Shown piece after piece: positions 31,930 through 43,225 of a DNA stretch of 64,000 nucleotides. This DNA is from Saturnia japonica. Its lineage: Eukaryota; Arthropoda; Insecta; Lepidoptera; Saturniidae. The notes beneath the pieces were generated by a model. It was not told the DNA's origin. It did not search any database and saw only the letters and a list, made by a program, of their open reading frames with translations. The first letter of the stretch is position 1. Each line of letters starts with the position of its first letter. The position numbers were made by a program, and so were the translations under genes. The stretch covers positions 2,105,705 to 2,169,704 of the forward strand of contig CM065334.1 of NCBI GenBank assembly GCA_033032175.1, given 5' to 3'.

Positions 31930-32145
31930 TAATGTTATGAACATCTCATTACATTCCATCACGCCTGTATCCCCGACGTGATACAAATGTTCCCAACTAA
32001 CAGTTCGAGATGTTTTTAGATCCCACATAATAGGGGGCTAGCCTGTTGCAATTAATCGGGCACAAAGCCGAACTCCGAGCCGCTACTGAGAATTTCATAG
32101 AAAACCACAAAAACTACGACAACTAAGCTAATGAGGCAGTTCAAA
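31930..32145 (-). repeat. tRNA-derived SINE-S, copy 1
   Basis: CCATCACGCCTGTATCCCCG, TTAATCGGGCACAAAGCCGA and AACTAAGCTAATGAGGCAGT match the copy at 41693-41955, but the B box is lost here through a deletion after AAAACCACAAAAAC. Confidence 0.65.
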
Positions 32146-33069
32146 TAAACATTTTATTATTAATTATTATTATAAAATATATACAAGTTTTAAACTTAAT
32201 CAGTATATTCAAAATTAAATTTTATTTAACGAATTATCGTCCATTCATACATACAATAACTGCGTAGACGTCTGGTCATAACATAATATATACCGAAAGG
32301 AACGTCTTTACTATCGGGTATCCCAGGACATCTCTTGAGGTTTTTTAATTTGTTTTCCTTCACTGAAGAACTTCACCCAATAATTATAAGATATATTTTA
32401 ACGTAGCGCCCAAACGCCTACCTCTCAAACCCCGACTGACACTTTCCTAAACGACGCACACCAAAATAAACCACTATGAAAGCATTTTTATAATATTTAT
32501 GATGGTCGAAAATTATTATCAGCAAATGTCCTTCTTTCGGCTGTCTGACGACATCATTTGTTAATAAATCACCATAAAAAATAGAACAAATAATATGGTG
32601 TTATTATTATGTAAATATTAATAGCTTGATTAAAATGTATGAGTCATAACTAAGACGTATTATTAACTTAACTTTTAACATAAAAAATTATCAACTAGCT
32701 GATCCGTGAGCATATTTTGCATATTCAAGAATGTAAACAATCTAACAGCAGCTGTTATGTTAGTTTAACAGATAGATGGCGCCTTTAATATATTTTCATT
32801 GTCATCCACAAGTCTGGTCGTCACACCGCTAGGTCAGTTCGACTACAATCATACTTGTGAAAATCAGGACTAATTCTAATTTCTATCTCATTCTCTCGCA
32901 AGCTAAGTCCTATAGATGTATGTATGTGTTTGTATCTTTTGTTATCGCTTTTTCGTTTCATTACGTTTCAAATCACAAAAGGTTCACTTCAAAAGGTTTT
33001 TTTATTCTTGAAAATATCCATTTTAAACTATTTGTTAATAGGGAAACGTAAGATTTCAAATTATGTTTG
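32146..33069. other. long AT-rich spacer, nothing recognised
   Basis: No window-wide repeat and no coding signal. The frames 32857-33051 and 32973-33167 are Phe/Lys-rich chance frames. Confidence 0.35.
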
Positions 33070-33425
33070 AACCATAATTTTAAACAGGACAATTTTTCCA
33101 AAAAAAAAAAAACCAATGATCTTGAAGATTTCCCTTGTGTATCTTCGAAGTTGAAGGTCCAAATCAAATTAAATTAAAGTGAGATCAAACTTGAGGTATC
33201 TCCTATAAAAAAAACATCCTAATCGGTTCATAAACAAAGAAGTTATATCTGAACAATTATAAAAAATAATATATACATTCGAATTGAGTAACCTCCCGTC
33301 TTTTGTTGAAGACGGTTAAAATGGAGGAGTGTTCTTAATTAGGTTGTATATATTTTTTATGTATGTTCAGCCATTACTTCTTTGTGTATTATCCAATTTA
33401 GATGATTATTTTTTTGTTAAAAGAC
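33070..33425. repeat. two rptE copies, tail to tail
   Basis: A plus copy (GTATCTTCGAAGTTGAAGGT to GAAGACGGTTAAAA near 33322) is followed, after a short join, by an inverted partial copy (TTTATGTATGTTCAGCCATT, GTTAAAAGAC). Confidence 0.6.
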
Positions 33426-33499
33426 AGTTGTAGATATCGATTTTAAAGTATAAAAATATGTGTTTTATTGGTTTATATACAAAAATGATATAGAAATGA

Positions 33500-33790
33500 G
33501 GAGATCCGTAGACAAACTAAGGTCACTGACATAGCCAAAAGGATTAGCAAGGTGAAGTGGCAGTGGACGGGGCTCATAGTTCGGAGAACTGACGGCCGTT
33601 GGGGCAGAAAAGTTCTCTAGTGGAGACCACGCACCGGAAAGCACAGCGTAGGACGGCCCCCCATTAGATGGAAAGACGACCTAATAAAGGTCGCTGGGAG
33701 CCGTTGGGTGCAGGCCGCACAAGAGCGGTCGCTCTGGAGATCTATGGGGGAAGCCTATGTTCAGCAGTGGACGTCCTGCGGCTGAAATGA
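33500..33790 (+). mobile_element. RTE-like LINE C terminus
   Basis: A nearly continuous frame reads VTDIAKRISKVKWQWTGLIV, RRTDGRWGRKVL, a stop, WRPRTGKHSVGRPPIRWKDD and SMGEAYVQQWTS. This is the characteristic C-terminal end of RTE-type LINE polyproteins in Lepidoptera. One nonsense codon interrupts it. The higher GC of this patch fits a fairly young insertion. Confidence 0.8.
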
Positions 33791-33834
33791 TGACGATACA
33801 AATGAGGTGACAAATAAGCGTGATTGTAAGCGGT

Positions 33835-34015
33835 TACCGTATCCTAGGAACACTTGAAATACCATGAGTATCACCGTCAACTTTGAACCGTCTTCCTCAA
33901 GGAATTCTGGAAACCCTACTCATCGCAACAACACAGCACAAGTTTATTTGGCTGCGATCTTCTGCAGGGTGGAAGTATTCCACCAGTCGGACTACCACAA
34001 GTAGAGAGAGATCAT
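33835..34015 (-). repeat. repeat G copy 3
   Basis: TTTATTTGGCTGCGATCTTC and GGTGGAAGTATTCCACCAGT are the inverse of the family. Confidence 0.55.
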
Positions 34016-34057
34016 GGAAGGGATAAGTTTTTATTTTTATTTTTTCAATATATGTTT

Positions 34058-34290
34058 TGGCATCATGGCCACAATGTCACCTAACCTTAAGCGCTAGCGT
34101 AATGGAAGACTGGCTCTCAAGTGCAGCTGCCGGAACACACCTATAGATGTTTGGGGACAGATTTTCAACTTGAGGGTGGTAGCTAGCCAGGCAGGCATTC
34201 GACAAAGGCCTACCACCATGCAATGGTTTCATCATGATGATTTCCTTCACGGAAAACTCAGGCTTATTGTAGGGATTTAGCGCAGACCGA
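34058..34290 (-). repeat. SINE-F copy
   Basis: GGCCACAATGTCACCTAACC, GACTGGCTCTCAAGTGCAGC and GGCTTATTGTAGGGATT follow the family order. The open frame 34077-34298 is the other strand of it. Confidence 0.6.
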
Positions 34291-34439
34291 ATTTCCACTC
34301 AAGCCTAGGTCCGTTCCCTCGGTTTGGAACCCTTGAGTCTAGCAGCCGTTTGAGCGATACAGGTAACACTGCACTTGCAGTCACTAGCTACCCGCATACA
34401 TTATTACACACAATAATTATGTTCATACATACGTGTACA

Positions 34440-34805
34440 CCACATAGGTACATAGGTTCTGTGAGGGACCCTTTTTTTCTTTTTTTCGAAGTTAGTGTAG
34501 ACCATAATATCAGATTACTAAATACATATACAATTGTTCCTTCCTTTCTCCCAGGAGGCAGGGACATGTATATATGTATACGTTAGTTTAGCTCGAATTT
34601 TACGGATAGGGAATTAGTCAGATCGCGACATCTTTGCAATCGCGGCAACAGCCCAAGTCGAGGTCCGGCCACTTTGGCACCCTTGCGCGCTTACTGCCCA
34701 CGCTTTTGCGGTTGAGTGCTTTAAGCGCTCGCCCCCAAGCCACGGTGAAGATGTAAAAGTCGTCAGAGGCCCTAGTTCCTAGGGCCCCGAAGTCTAACAG
34801 TATAG
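34440..34805 (-). repeat. repeat J copy 1, GC-richer
   Basis: TCTCCCAGGAGGCAGGGACA, TTACGGATAGGGAATTAGTC and AACAGCCCAAGTCGAGGTCC are the inverse of words at 53455-53735. The family has no clear frame and its class is unknown. The GC content is visibly higher than around it. Confidence 0.55.
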
Positions 34806-35144
34806 TCAGTCAGAAAAAAAAAACCGAATTTCCTCTTAACACTCATAGACAATATTTTATATCTATAGCAAAGAGTACAGTAAAGCTTTTAGTGAACCAC
34901 AAGGCTAAAAAAGTGAAGTCAAAGCAACACGCAACTCGCCCTATCGTGTCACAGTGTACTTTGAAATTAAATTTTTTCATATAAGTATTATTTTTTGTTC
35001 GCCCTAATATTTATTCAGCAGTTATAATTTCGTTAATTTCTAATTAGGTTATTGCTTATATACTACACAACCGAGGAGGTTTTTGTGAATTGTTTTTGTA
35101 ACAAATTTACGTATTGGTCGGAAGGTCGGGAGCTAAACTGAAAA

Positions 35145-35340
35145 AGACGATTTTGAACAGAAAATAAAACCACTGCAATGATTTTTGAAATTAAAATAGA
35201 ACCACCTCTGAAGTATTCCCTTTCTAACGAAAAAAGAATCATTTAAATCGGTTCCTAAACAAAGAAATGATGTGTGAACATACATAAAAATATACATTCT
35301 AATTGAAATCCTATCCTTTTTTGGAGTCGGTCACAAAAGT
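35145..35340 (+). repeat. rptE copy
   Basis: ATAGAACCACCTCTGAAGTA to TTTTTTGGAGTCGGTCACAA, with the tail degenerate. Confidence 0.55.
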
Positions 35341-35364
35341 GACCGACCCAACTGAAGCAAAAGA

Positions 35365-35530
35365 AAATCATAGAACTTTCAAAACTATGAGAGTCGTGGA
35401 ATTGGCTCAGCTGTGTTATAACCAGATTTGTACGCAGTTTTATGTACAGTACGAGTGGCCGATGGTCTGAGTCCCGCCAATTGGAATGGTTTGTTTAAAC
35501 GGATATTATTTTTTTTAGTTTATATGTTAT
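35365..35530. repeat. repeat P copy 2
   Basis: CAGCTGTGTTATAACCAGAT and GTACAGTACGAGTGGCCGAT match 21025-21170. Confidence 0.45.
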
Positions 35531-35539
35531 GACAAGACA

Positions 35540-35756
35540 ATTTTTAACAAAAAAGAAAAACCAGCTTCAATGATTTTGATTATCTTCGAAGTTGAAGATC
35601 GAATGACAATGAAATTAAAAGAGGACCACCCTTGAGGTATCCTCTCCTATCCAACAGAAAAAGAATCATCCAAATCGGTTCATAAAAAAAGAAGTTATGG
35701 CTGAACAATCATATAAAAATATATACATTCGAATTGAGTAACCGTTTTCTTTTGTT
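35540..35756 (+). repeat. rptE copy
   Basis: GAAGTTGAAGATCGAATGAC, GGACCACCCTTGAGGTATCC and AAGAAGTTATGGCTGAACAA are close to the family consensus seen here. Confidence 0.6.
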
Positions 35757-35982
35757 GAAATCACACCTATTTCCCAACGGGGTAGGCAGAGACCACGTCC
35801 TTCCACCTGCTACGATCCTGGCATACCTCTTTCACTTCTTCGACATTCATTAATCTTTACATGCATGCTCGTCGGTTTAGAGTAGTCTTGACCTTACCTT
35901 TCTTCAGAACGTCTCCGATTTGATCGATAAATGTTCGTCTAGGCCATCCTCTTCCATCGATTCATTTCACTCTCGCATCATA
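35757..35982. repeat. lepidopteran interspersed repeat (CCCAACGGGGTAGGCAGAG type)
   Basis: ACACCTATTTCCCAACGGGG, TAGGCAGAGACCACG and TAGGCCATCCTCTTCC are words I associate with a widespread lepidopteran repeat. There is only one copy here, so the call rests on recognition. Confidence 0.45.
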
Positions 35983-35985
35983 AAT

Positions 35986-36254
35986 TGTGCACGGAAGACT
36001 GTGAGATATGGCATGGTTAAAGTTTATATTGAAAAGGAGTGCGGAAAGCTAAAATTTATAAATAATATCTGTTACTAATATATTAAATGAATACTGTGAA
36101 TCCTTACATGACCAATACTATTGAACTTAGACCCCCTAAAATATTGACATTGTCACTCAAGGAAAAGTGACAGCTAGTGATGTAGATAATACTCATTGTT
36201 TATGAATACTGTAAATGTCAAACAGAAAATAGTCTATGATAAAAAGTCCCTGGT
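35986..36254 (+). mobile_element. HelA copy 8, both ends truncated
   Basis: It covers ATTGTGCACGGAAGACTGTG to AAAAAGTCCCTGGT and lacks the TC start, hairpin and CTAG. Confidence 0.75.
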
Positions 36255-36697
36255 TTATTTTAAGTAAATTTTCTGACATAGTTTACAAAATCCTATATTA
36301 TGTCATTTTTTTAGTTCATCTCCCATCTCGTGAAGTAACTTCGTTACAGTAACAATGTGTATTATAGCGACCAACATAAATATGTCGAAGCTCAAATAAT
36401 TAGTTTTTGAAAGTTCGTTCAGACGTCTTACGCGTTGTCAAAGGAGTCGCGAGATCAAAGGGTAAGTTACCCTTGGGGCCAAGGGTAGTTTTGTGAAGCT
36501 ACAAAAAAAACTTTCCGAAACTGATCTAATATAAATTTTGTTTTCTTTTTATTCTTATACTGATGCCCACTTTGTTCAGAATATAGGAATAAATTATTTT
36601 TAGATAATAATTTATTGTGCATAGCAATCACCATACTCGTGAAAATACGTTAATACATATATCCTCATGGGTTGAACATTTCCTAATTTATGTACGA
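36255..36697. other. spacer, nothing recognised
   Basis: No repeat or gene signal. Confidence 0.35.
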
Positions 36698-37145
36698 CTA
36701 GTTTTGCCTGCAGCTCTGCTCGTGTGGACTGCAGAATGCCGTCGATCGGGCATATGCGCGAATCGTACTACATATTTTAAAACACCGCTCCCAATTATTT
36801 TAAGATAAAAAAGCTTATAGAGGATGCTCCTTAGAAGATAGACATCTAAACCAGCTAAATTTTTTGTAGGTCTTTTTGATATCTATAATTATGTAGTACA
36901 TTATTTTGCTATATCTCTTATAGTTTACTCAGCGTAAACCATTTAAGCGCCAGAATTGATTCACCACTACCATTTTTATTTGAATGGCGCGGAACCCTAA
37001 TTATTTTGCTAAAATAAAAATAGCTTAAGTTAGTCTTATAATATCAGCTATATATTAGTGGAAGTCTCGTCAAAATCCGTCCCACCGTTTCGGAGATTAT
37101 CCCGAACAAACCGATAAAAAGACAGAAATTTCAAAAATTATTGTT
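36698..37145 (-). mobile_element. HelC copy 5, 5'-truncated
   Basis: CTAG is at 36698-36701 with a worn hairpin (TTTTGCCTGCAGCTCTGCTC). It ends near 37145 before the element's 5' end. Confidence 0.7.
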
Positions 37146-37184
37146 TCGTTGTTGTAATGTGTATATATTACTGATTTTTATAAA

Positions 37185-37320
37185 GTCAAATCAAAGTAAC
37201 AAAAATGCTTTATTCAATTTAGCCTCTAAGAAGGCACTTATGAACGTCAAAACACTACCACCGGTTCGGAATTTATTTCAGTCATCGAGAAGAACCGGCA
37301 ACAAACTCGATCGGATTTAT
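37185..37320 (-). repeat. LINE-H 3' tail fragment
   Basis: GCTTTATTCAATTTAGCCTC, AAGGCACTTATGAACGTCAA and TCATCGAGAAGAACCGGCAA are the tail words. Confidence 0.7.
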
Positions 37321-37589
37321 CAGTATTTTACTATAATTATCATCGAAGCTATAGGTACATAGTATATAAGAAAGTAGCCATTCGCGTGTGTCTGTTTGTC
37401 AACTTACTTTTTATAAACCACGCAGCGGATTTTTTCACTGTCATTTAGAGATTTTTTATGGAAGATTTGTACGTACAATTCATTGTAATGAAGTTGTTGG
37501 TTATTTAGAGAAAGTTCATTGATTTGTAATAAAGTCGTTAAAAAAAAACGATTTTCGGGCATTAACATAATGTACTAAAGAATTGTAGT

Positions 37590-37675
37590 TCTTTAAAAAA
37601 CCTTGAGAAGAGTCCGCGATGGTATATATCTATCTTTTAAGATTGACTCAAAGTAACCATTTACATTTTTTTAAA
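37590..37675 (+). repeat. HelD-like fragment
   Basis: AGTCCGCGATGGTATATATC and GATTGACTCAAAGTAACCAT match the interior of HelD. Confidence 0.4.
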
Positions 37676-37685
37676 TAGGTAGGGC

Positions 37686-37850
37686 ACATAGAAATTTCTT
37701 TCGGATCGCAGCCAAATAACCTCGTGTTGTGTTCCTGCGTTGAGTGAGGTTTCTAAAGCTCTTTGGGGTACGGGGGTTCAAGTTCGGTAAATTAAATATC
37801 TATGGTATTACAAGCGTCCATAGGCTGCCGTAGCCTTAGTTGTTACCCTA
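37686..37850 (+). repeat. repeat G copy 4
   Basis: TCGCAGCCAAATAACCTCGT, GTTGTGTTCCTGCGTTGAGT and CATAGGCTGCCGTAGCC follow the family order. Confidence 0.55.
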
Positions 37851-38019
37851 AATCGATCGACTCCACCCAAACATTTTAAACTCAGCTTTCTTCGCAGAAC
37901 GTTATATATCCAGCATGTTTTACAACTTAAAATTACATATAATTATCCAATTAATAAACTAAATGTTATATTTAATATATTCAGATAATTACGAAATAAA
38001 ACCTTAAAATTATCATATT

Positions 38020-38365
38020 GTTGTCTTGCTTACGAAATATTTCTTCTCTTTTTTACCCGTGGTAAATTAAATTTGAACAACTCTACATTGCATTGCCAAC
38101 GCACCCGTGTAGCTCGTTCTTTTTACTTCCCGTACTATTTTATTTTTTATTTTAGCTCTCTGCCTATTTAGGCAATTTTGCCAATGTCAAATGTGACAAA
38201 TACGTTATAGAATTTATTTGCCAAATGTTCGGTGTACTGTAGAATAACCTGTGATAATAAGCCATAACCCTACCCGTACTTGCGTACAGCTTGTTATATT
38301 ATTGCTTAACGTTCATGGGTATTGCTTCGTTTCTTAGAGACGTCGCGTGAAATTAAAATGCAAAT
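38020..38365 (-). repeat. HelD-related repeat (D2), copy 2
   Basis: CAACGCACCCGTGTAG and CGTACTTGCGTACAGCTTGT match 9363-9595, with extra sequence between. Confidence 0.45.
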
Positions 38366-38404
38366 ACTTTTCCAATTTGACTGAATTTTTTTAAGCTTTA
38401 CAAG

Positions 38405-38590
38405 ACAAGACAAAAAAGAAAACTAACTTCAAGGATTTTGAAGAGTTCTCTGGTGTATCTTTAAAGTTGACGGTCCAATGTCAATAATCATCCAAATAAG
38501 TTCATTAACAAAGAAGTTATGTATGAACATTCATAAACAATTATGTACATTCGAAATGAGTAACCCGTCTTTTATTGAAGTCGTTTAAAA
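38405..38590 (+). repeat. rptE copy, with a deletion
   Basis: CTGGTGTATCTTTAAAGTTG is followed directly by AATCATCCAAATAAGTTCAT, so the middle of the family is missing. It ends TTTTATTGAAGTCGTTTAAA. Confidence 0.55.
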
Positions 38591-38639
38591 AAGTATAGAT
38601 TTTAATTAATTAATTTTTGGTAAGTAAATTAAAAATCAT

Positions 38640-38760
38640 CATATATATATATATAAAAATAATATAAAAATAAATATAATATAATATAAAATGCTTATAT
38701 AATTATATACGCACGTTAAAAGATATATATATATATACTACTACTATATAAGTATTTGTT
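38640..38760. repeat. AT microsatellite cluster
   Basis: (AT)n runs at 38641-38655 and 38722-38738 surround irregular AATATAAT repeats. Confidence 0.7.
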
Positions 38761-38818
38761 TTTTAATATTATTTGGAATGTATAGATCCTTGAAATATGG
38801 AAAATATACATAATATAT

Positions 38819-39185
38819 TGTTACGATCTGAGAAAACATAGAAATATCTGGAAACGTCTAGAAACTTCACAAAACATTGAGTATGTAGTCGTAGGTTTGA
38901 AAAAGCATTTCTCTTACTCACACATTCAAAAGCTTATCAAACCATGTCTAAGCAAACAATGGTTTAAAAATAGAGCACTTCCCCTTTTCAACGACGACGT
39001 AAAGTTCTAGGCATTTAGTTCTCCCTCCTTTTAGTTTGGTATATAAATGAGTCGTGTTCCGAGCCACGACAGTTCTATTTTGAACAACGAAGTGGAAAGA
39101 AACAACAAGAAATGAAAAGGAAGAAACCTGGAAAAGGGCCATAGAGAGAGACAGTGTAAGTACTACTAAAGTATAGTGAACAACA
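38819..39185 (+). repeat. possible solo LTR or promoter fragment
   Basis: It starts TGTTACGATCTGAG and can be read to GTGAACAACA, the TG...CA form of an LTR. It holds a TATATAAATG box at 39041-39050 and, upstream, GAAATATCTGGAAACGTCTA plus GAAACTTC, resembling spaced heat-shock-element half sites. No matching second LTR and no clear target duplication were found, so the ends and even the class are tentative. Confidence 0.35.
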
Positions 39186-39204
39186 GTAGGTATATCAGTT
39201 TGTT

Positions 39205-39430
39205 TACATTTTTAACCCCCCACATAAAAAGAGGGGTGTTATAAGTTTGACGTGTGTATCGGTGTATCTGTGTGTATGTATATATGTGTGTCTGTCTGTG
39301 GCATCGTAACTTACAAACGGATGAACCCATTTTGATCTAGTTTCCTTGTTTCAAAGCTGACTTAATCGAGAATGTTCTTAACTATAATTCAAGAAAATCT
39401 GTTCAGCCGCTTGTAGATTATCAGCTCTTC
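39205..39430. repeat. repeat K copy 2
   Basis: AACCCCCCACATAAAAAGAG and GGGGTGTTATAAG form the hairpin start, followed by a TGTGTATCGGTGTATCTGTG run and TCTGTCTGTGGCATCGTAAC. Confidence 0.45.
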
Positions 39431-39954
39431 TCTAGCTGAGAGTATATCTGAGCATCTTCGACAGGTCTGATTGAGTCGAGACTTGGTATTCTGTTAAAAC
39501 AGTGACGTAAAAAAACCTTAATCTAATGCTGCAGTGTCATCTGGAAACTGAAGGATACCTAACTCCTCCCCAACTTACAGTAGAGATTTCGTGTTTGGGC
39601 TCATTGGAACGGCTTCAATGAATAGGTCATTTATGTCGAGGGTTTAATACATTTTCAGTTTACCTTGTGTTCCACTGAATACGAATAAAACATTTACGTA
39701 AAACCTAACGGCATTTCTACTACTCGCGAATGTAATAATATTAATTTAAGCCATTCAATATCAAAGGTTATCTGTAAAGGCACAAAGGTTTCTACGCGTA
39801 ACCATATTACCCGAAATATCATGAAAACCAGTTGGCACCATTCCAAAAGAGAGCAGGTGTCGCTCCAATGAAAATTTGGAATCCCTCTCAATATCACCTC
39901 GCCCTTTTGTGGACGACTTGGGTAGGAATTTTTATTACTCTGTAGGTGTAGCGT
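39431..39954. other. spacer, nothing recognised
   Basis: No window-wide repeat. The minus frame 39694-39897 has no known motif. Confidence 0.35.
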
Positions 39955-40125
39955 TTGCCCTCAATTTCACCTGATCTCTTAAGATCTTATGACGATGTGG
40001 CTTAAGATAGTAGCACGCTAAGCCTAGCGCTCTCGGGTGCATATGCCGGAACATAATTATAAGTGTTTGGTGATAGATTTTTAACTAATAGGTAGAAATT
40101 AGGTAGGCATTAGAAAATTCCCTAC
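39955..40125 (-). repeat. SINE-F partial copy
   Basis: TTTCACCTGATCTCTTAAGA, GACGATGTGGCTTAAGATAG and GTTTGGTGATAGATTTTTAA are present. The B-box end is missing. Confidence 0.5.
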
Positions 40126-40368
40126 CTAGTATAATATAATATAGTATAATAAATAATAATAAATTTTATTTATGAAAAAATTACGAAAGTAAAAATACAG
40201 CACGCCCTGATACCCAAACTAAGAGATCCTGTATTTTGGGTATCAGGTTTTTTTACAGTCTAATGAATCACAAATAAAAAGAGAATAAGTAGTCATCGTG
40301 TAGCGTAAACAATTACAGCAAAACATTAATCTCTAAAAATCTATTTAATTTTAATATTTAATACGAAC

Positions 40369-40717
40369 TAGCGGTCGCCCAATGATCGAAATTCGACCGG
40401 TGACATTTTAATCGTAGACTATTTTCTGTTTGATATTTGCAGTATGAACCTAAACAATGAATATTATATCAATTGCTGTCACTTTTCGTTGAGTGACAAT
40501 GTCATTATTTTAGTTGGTCTAAGTTCAATGGCACTTGTCGGGTTAGGATTCGCAGTAATAATTTATTTAATTTAATATATTAGTAACAGATATTATAGAT
40601 AAATTTTATCTTTCTGCACTCCTTCTCTATATAAAGTTTAACCGTGCCAAATCTCACAGTCTTCCATGCACGCAATATACTTAAAAAGGTGTTGGAAGTT
40701 TTCTTCTCACGTATTAA
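40369..40717 (-). mobile_element. HelA copy 9, full length
   Basis: CTAG is at 40369-40372 and a GGTCGAATTTCGAT hairpin lies beside it. The element 5' end is the ACGTATTAAAAT word near 40717. Confidence 0.8.
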
Positions 40718-40861
40718 AATAATGATGATATAATTATTATGAACTAACTACCTTAAGAGTGCTACAAGAGTGAGTGAGATATGTATGCGTGCGTGGGTAA
40801 ATATGAATAGGACGATGAATTTAAGTTAGAATAGTTCTAATAGCAAGAAATGAGAGGTCTA

Positions 40862-40945
40862 ATGTATGGTTTCATCACGATGTTTTCCTTCACCGGACGC
40901 TCAGGTTCATTGCAGGGATTCGAACTCACGTCCATTGAAGCGGAG
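40862..40945 (-). repeat. SINE-F B-box end
   Basis: GTATGGTTTCATCACGATGT, TCACCGGACGCTCAGGTTCA and GCAGGGATTCGAACTCACGT are intact, the cleanest B-box example here. Confidence 0.6.
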
Positions 40946-41084
40946 TCCAAAAACGCTTCTATCGAGGATTTTTTTTATGTGAAATATTAAGAAAAAAAAT
41001 TGTTACATCTACGTAAATAATTTTGAAGCCAATAATTGGTCAATCGATCTAAGTTCAAATTTCTGCATTTCTGCAAATGCAAGA

Positions 41085-41260
41085 TGCCTGAGCTTTTGGT
41101 GAAAGAAATCATTGCGATAAAAACATAGTATGGTGGTAGGGACGTTTCTAATGCTCGCTTTCTCAAGTTGAAAATCGATCGTCAAACACCAATAGTTATA
41201 ATGCGGCAGCTGCCTTTGAGAGTCAGTCTCTCTAGAACATCGAAAAGGATTGTAGCCAAA
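41085..41260 (+). repeat. SINE-F partial copy, inverted
   Basis: AAACATAGTATGGTGGTAGG and AAACACCAATAGTTATAATG are inverse-family words. The end near the B box is lost. Confidence 0.45.
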
Positions 41261-41692
41261 GGACCAATAAACAATTTAAAAAAAAATTGAATTTGAATCA
41301 AAAATCTTTTTTCTTCAATAAAGACGTGATGCTGGAGAGTTAAGAAATATTCCTTTTACGCATGGCTTTAATGAAATTCCTTTTCACCTTTGTCTCTTTT
41401 GTGAAAATATTTAGTTTTTTTTTTTTCCGAAACTAACCTTGCCTAACGTTTTCACCCGTATTAAATTTATTCGCGCAACTTTTAGCTTGAATCCAAGCTA
41501 AGCCTAGCTTAAACTCTTGGCTTTTCTTAAAAATATAATATAGTGAAAATAATTTGAATTTTGGTTTTTTGCTTCTAATGAAAAGTCGCGTTTTGTCCTT
41601 TACGCCCTTTCTAATCCGAAGTGTCGATATTGTCTATTCTAAAATTACATCATTAATAATCTAGGTGAAATTTTTTAATAATTTAACACATA
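41261..41692. other. AT-rich spacer, nothing recognised
   Basis: Poly-A and poly-T runs, with no repeat or gene signal. Confidence 0.35.
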
Positions 41693-41955
41693 ACATAACA
41701 TACCATCACGCCTGTATCCCCGAAGGGTTAGGCAGAGATGTACTAATGTATATCCACAGTTCGCCGAGTATGTTTTTTAGGTCCCATGTAATAGGAGGCG
41801 AGCCTATTGCTATTAATCGGGCACAAAGCCAAACTCCGAGCTGCTACTGAGAATTTTCATAGAAAAACCCAATAACACTTTGCTGGACTTGGGGATCGAA
41901 CCCAGGACCTCGACCATAGTAGTCGAGCTTACGACCACTAGGCTAATGAGGCAGT
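41693..41955 (-). repeat. tRNA-derived SINE-S, copy 2
   Basis: On the minus strand it begins TGCCTCATTAGCCTAGTGGT, an A-box-like start. GGTTCGATCCC at 41902-41892 is a perfect B box at a tRNA-like spacing. The body (CAGTAGCAGCTCGGAGTTTG, GGGATACAGGCGTGATGGTA) follows. The internal Pol III promoter appears intact. Confidence 0.75.
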
Positions 41956-42042
41956 TAAAAAATAATCGTTGAATTCCCAGGAATTATTTCAGACTTTAAC
42001 ACTACTTTTTAACACATAGCAACAGATATTTATTTATTTGAA

Positions 42043-42137
42043 CTAGCGGTCGCCCAATGGCCGTAATAATTCGACTAGTGACTTTTTGGTAAATAGACTA
42101 TTTTTTATTTGACATATACATTGCGAGTATTACGTTT
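42043..42137 (-). mobile_element. HelA copy 10, 3' fragment
   Basis: CTAG at 42043-42046 and about 95 bases of the element's 3' end. The rest is missing. Confidence 0.65.
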
Positions 42138-42198
42138 AAAAAATATTATTTACTTATTACAGTTCAAACAATAAAAATGAAGACTATTCACCAAATAA

Positions 42199-42556
42199 TC
42201 ATTATATTAATACGTGAAGCAAAAACTTTGTACCCCTTTTTAAGCGTATTGCGTGAACGGAAGACTGTGAGATTTGACATGGTTAAAGTTTATATGGAGA
42301 AGGAGTGCAGAAAGGTAAAATGTATCTATAATATCTGTTACTAATATATTAAATTAAATAAATTAATACTGCGAATCCTAAACCGACCAGTGTCATTGAA
42401 CTTAGACCCCCAAAAATATTGACATTGTCACTCAGCGAAAAGTGACAGCAAGTGATATAATACTCATTGTTTAGGTTCATACTGCAAATGCCAAACAGAA
42501 TGTAGTCTATGGTTAAAAAGTCGCACATCGAATTTCGATCATTGGGTGACCGCTAG
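42199..42556 (+). mobile_element. HelA copy 11, full length
   Basis: It begins TCATTATATTAATACGTGAA and ends GACCGCTAG at 42556, in opposite orientation to the fragment just upstream. Confidence 0.8.
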
Positions 42557-42703
42557 TTACTATAAACCGGCATAGGCGACTATCATTCTTATGACTTTAA
42601 TGGTGGTGTCTCTATACATATAAGTTAGGCATCTATCTTCAAATAAGAGTTATGTAAAAAATCAATTTCTGTACTTATCAGGTCAACAACAACAAGGTTT
42701 AAA

Positions 42704-43173
42704 CTATACAGTTAATAAAATTGAAGTGTCTGTTTGTAATGTCAAAATAACAGCTTTTTACTAAATGCATATGTTGTCTTTGTGTTTGTTCTGGGTAATC
42801 TCCGAAACGGTTGCACCGATTTCGACGGAACTTTCACTGATAGATAGCTGATGATATAGGGAGTAACTTAGGCTACTTTTATTTTTAAAAAAGAATTAGA
42901 GTTCCGCAGAAATAAAAAACAACTGGTCTTGGTGAATCAATTCAGGCGCTTAAATGGATTACGCTGAGTAAACCATAAGAGATATATCAAATTAATGTAC
43001 TACATAATTATAGACATTAAAAAGACCTACAAAGAAGTCAGCGAAAGTAGATGTCTATCTTTTAAGGAATACCCACAATAAGCATTTTTGTCTTTAAAAT
43101 AGGCGAGAGCGGGGAAACAAGATTCATGCGGACATTCTGTAGTATACCTAAGCGAACCCGCGGACACAGCTAG
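42704..43173 (+). mobile_element. HelC copy 6
   Basis: CTATACAGTTAATAAAATTG is at the start, and CCCGCGGACACAGCTAG ends at 43173 before T. Confidence 0.8.
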
Positions 43174-43225
43174 TACAGATTAGAATGAGTGCAACAATAC
43201 AAAGTTAGTATTTATAGTCCGAGAT

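Noticed and set aside
41892..41948. tRNA-like A and B boxes on the minus strand
   Set aside because: The surrounding body is shared with another dispersed copy and does not fold as a complete tRNA, so it is a SINE head, not a tRNA gene.
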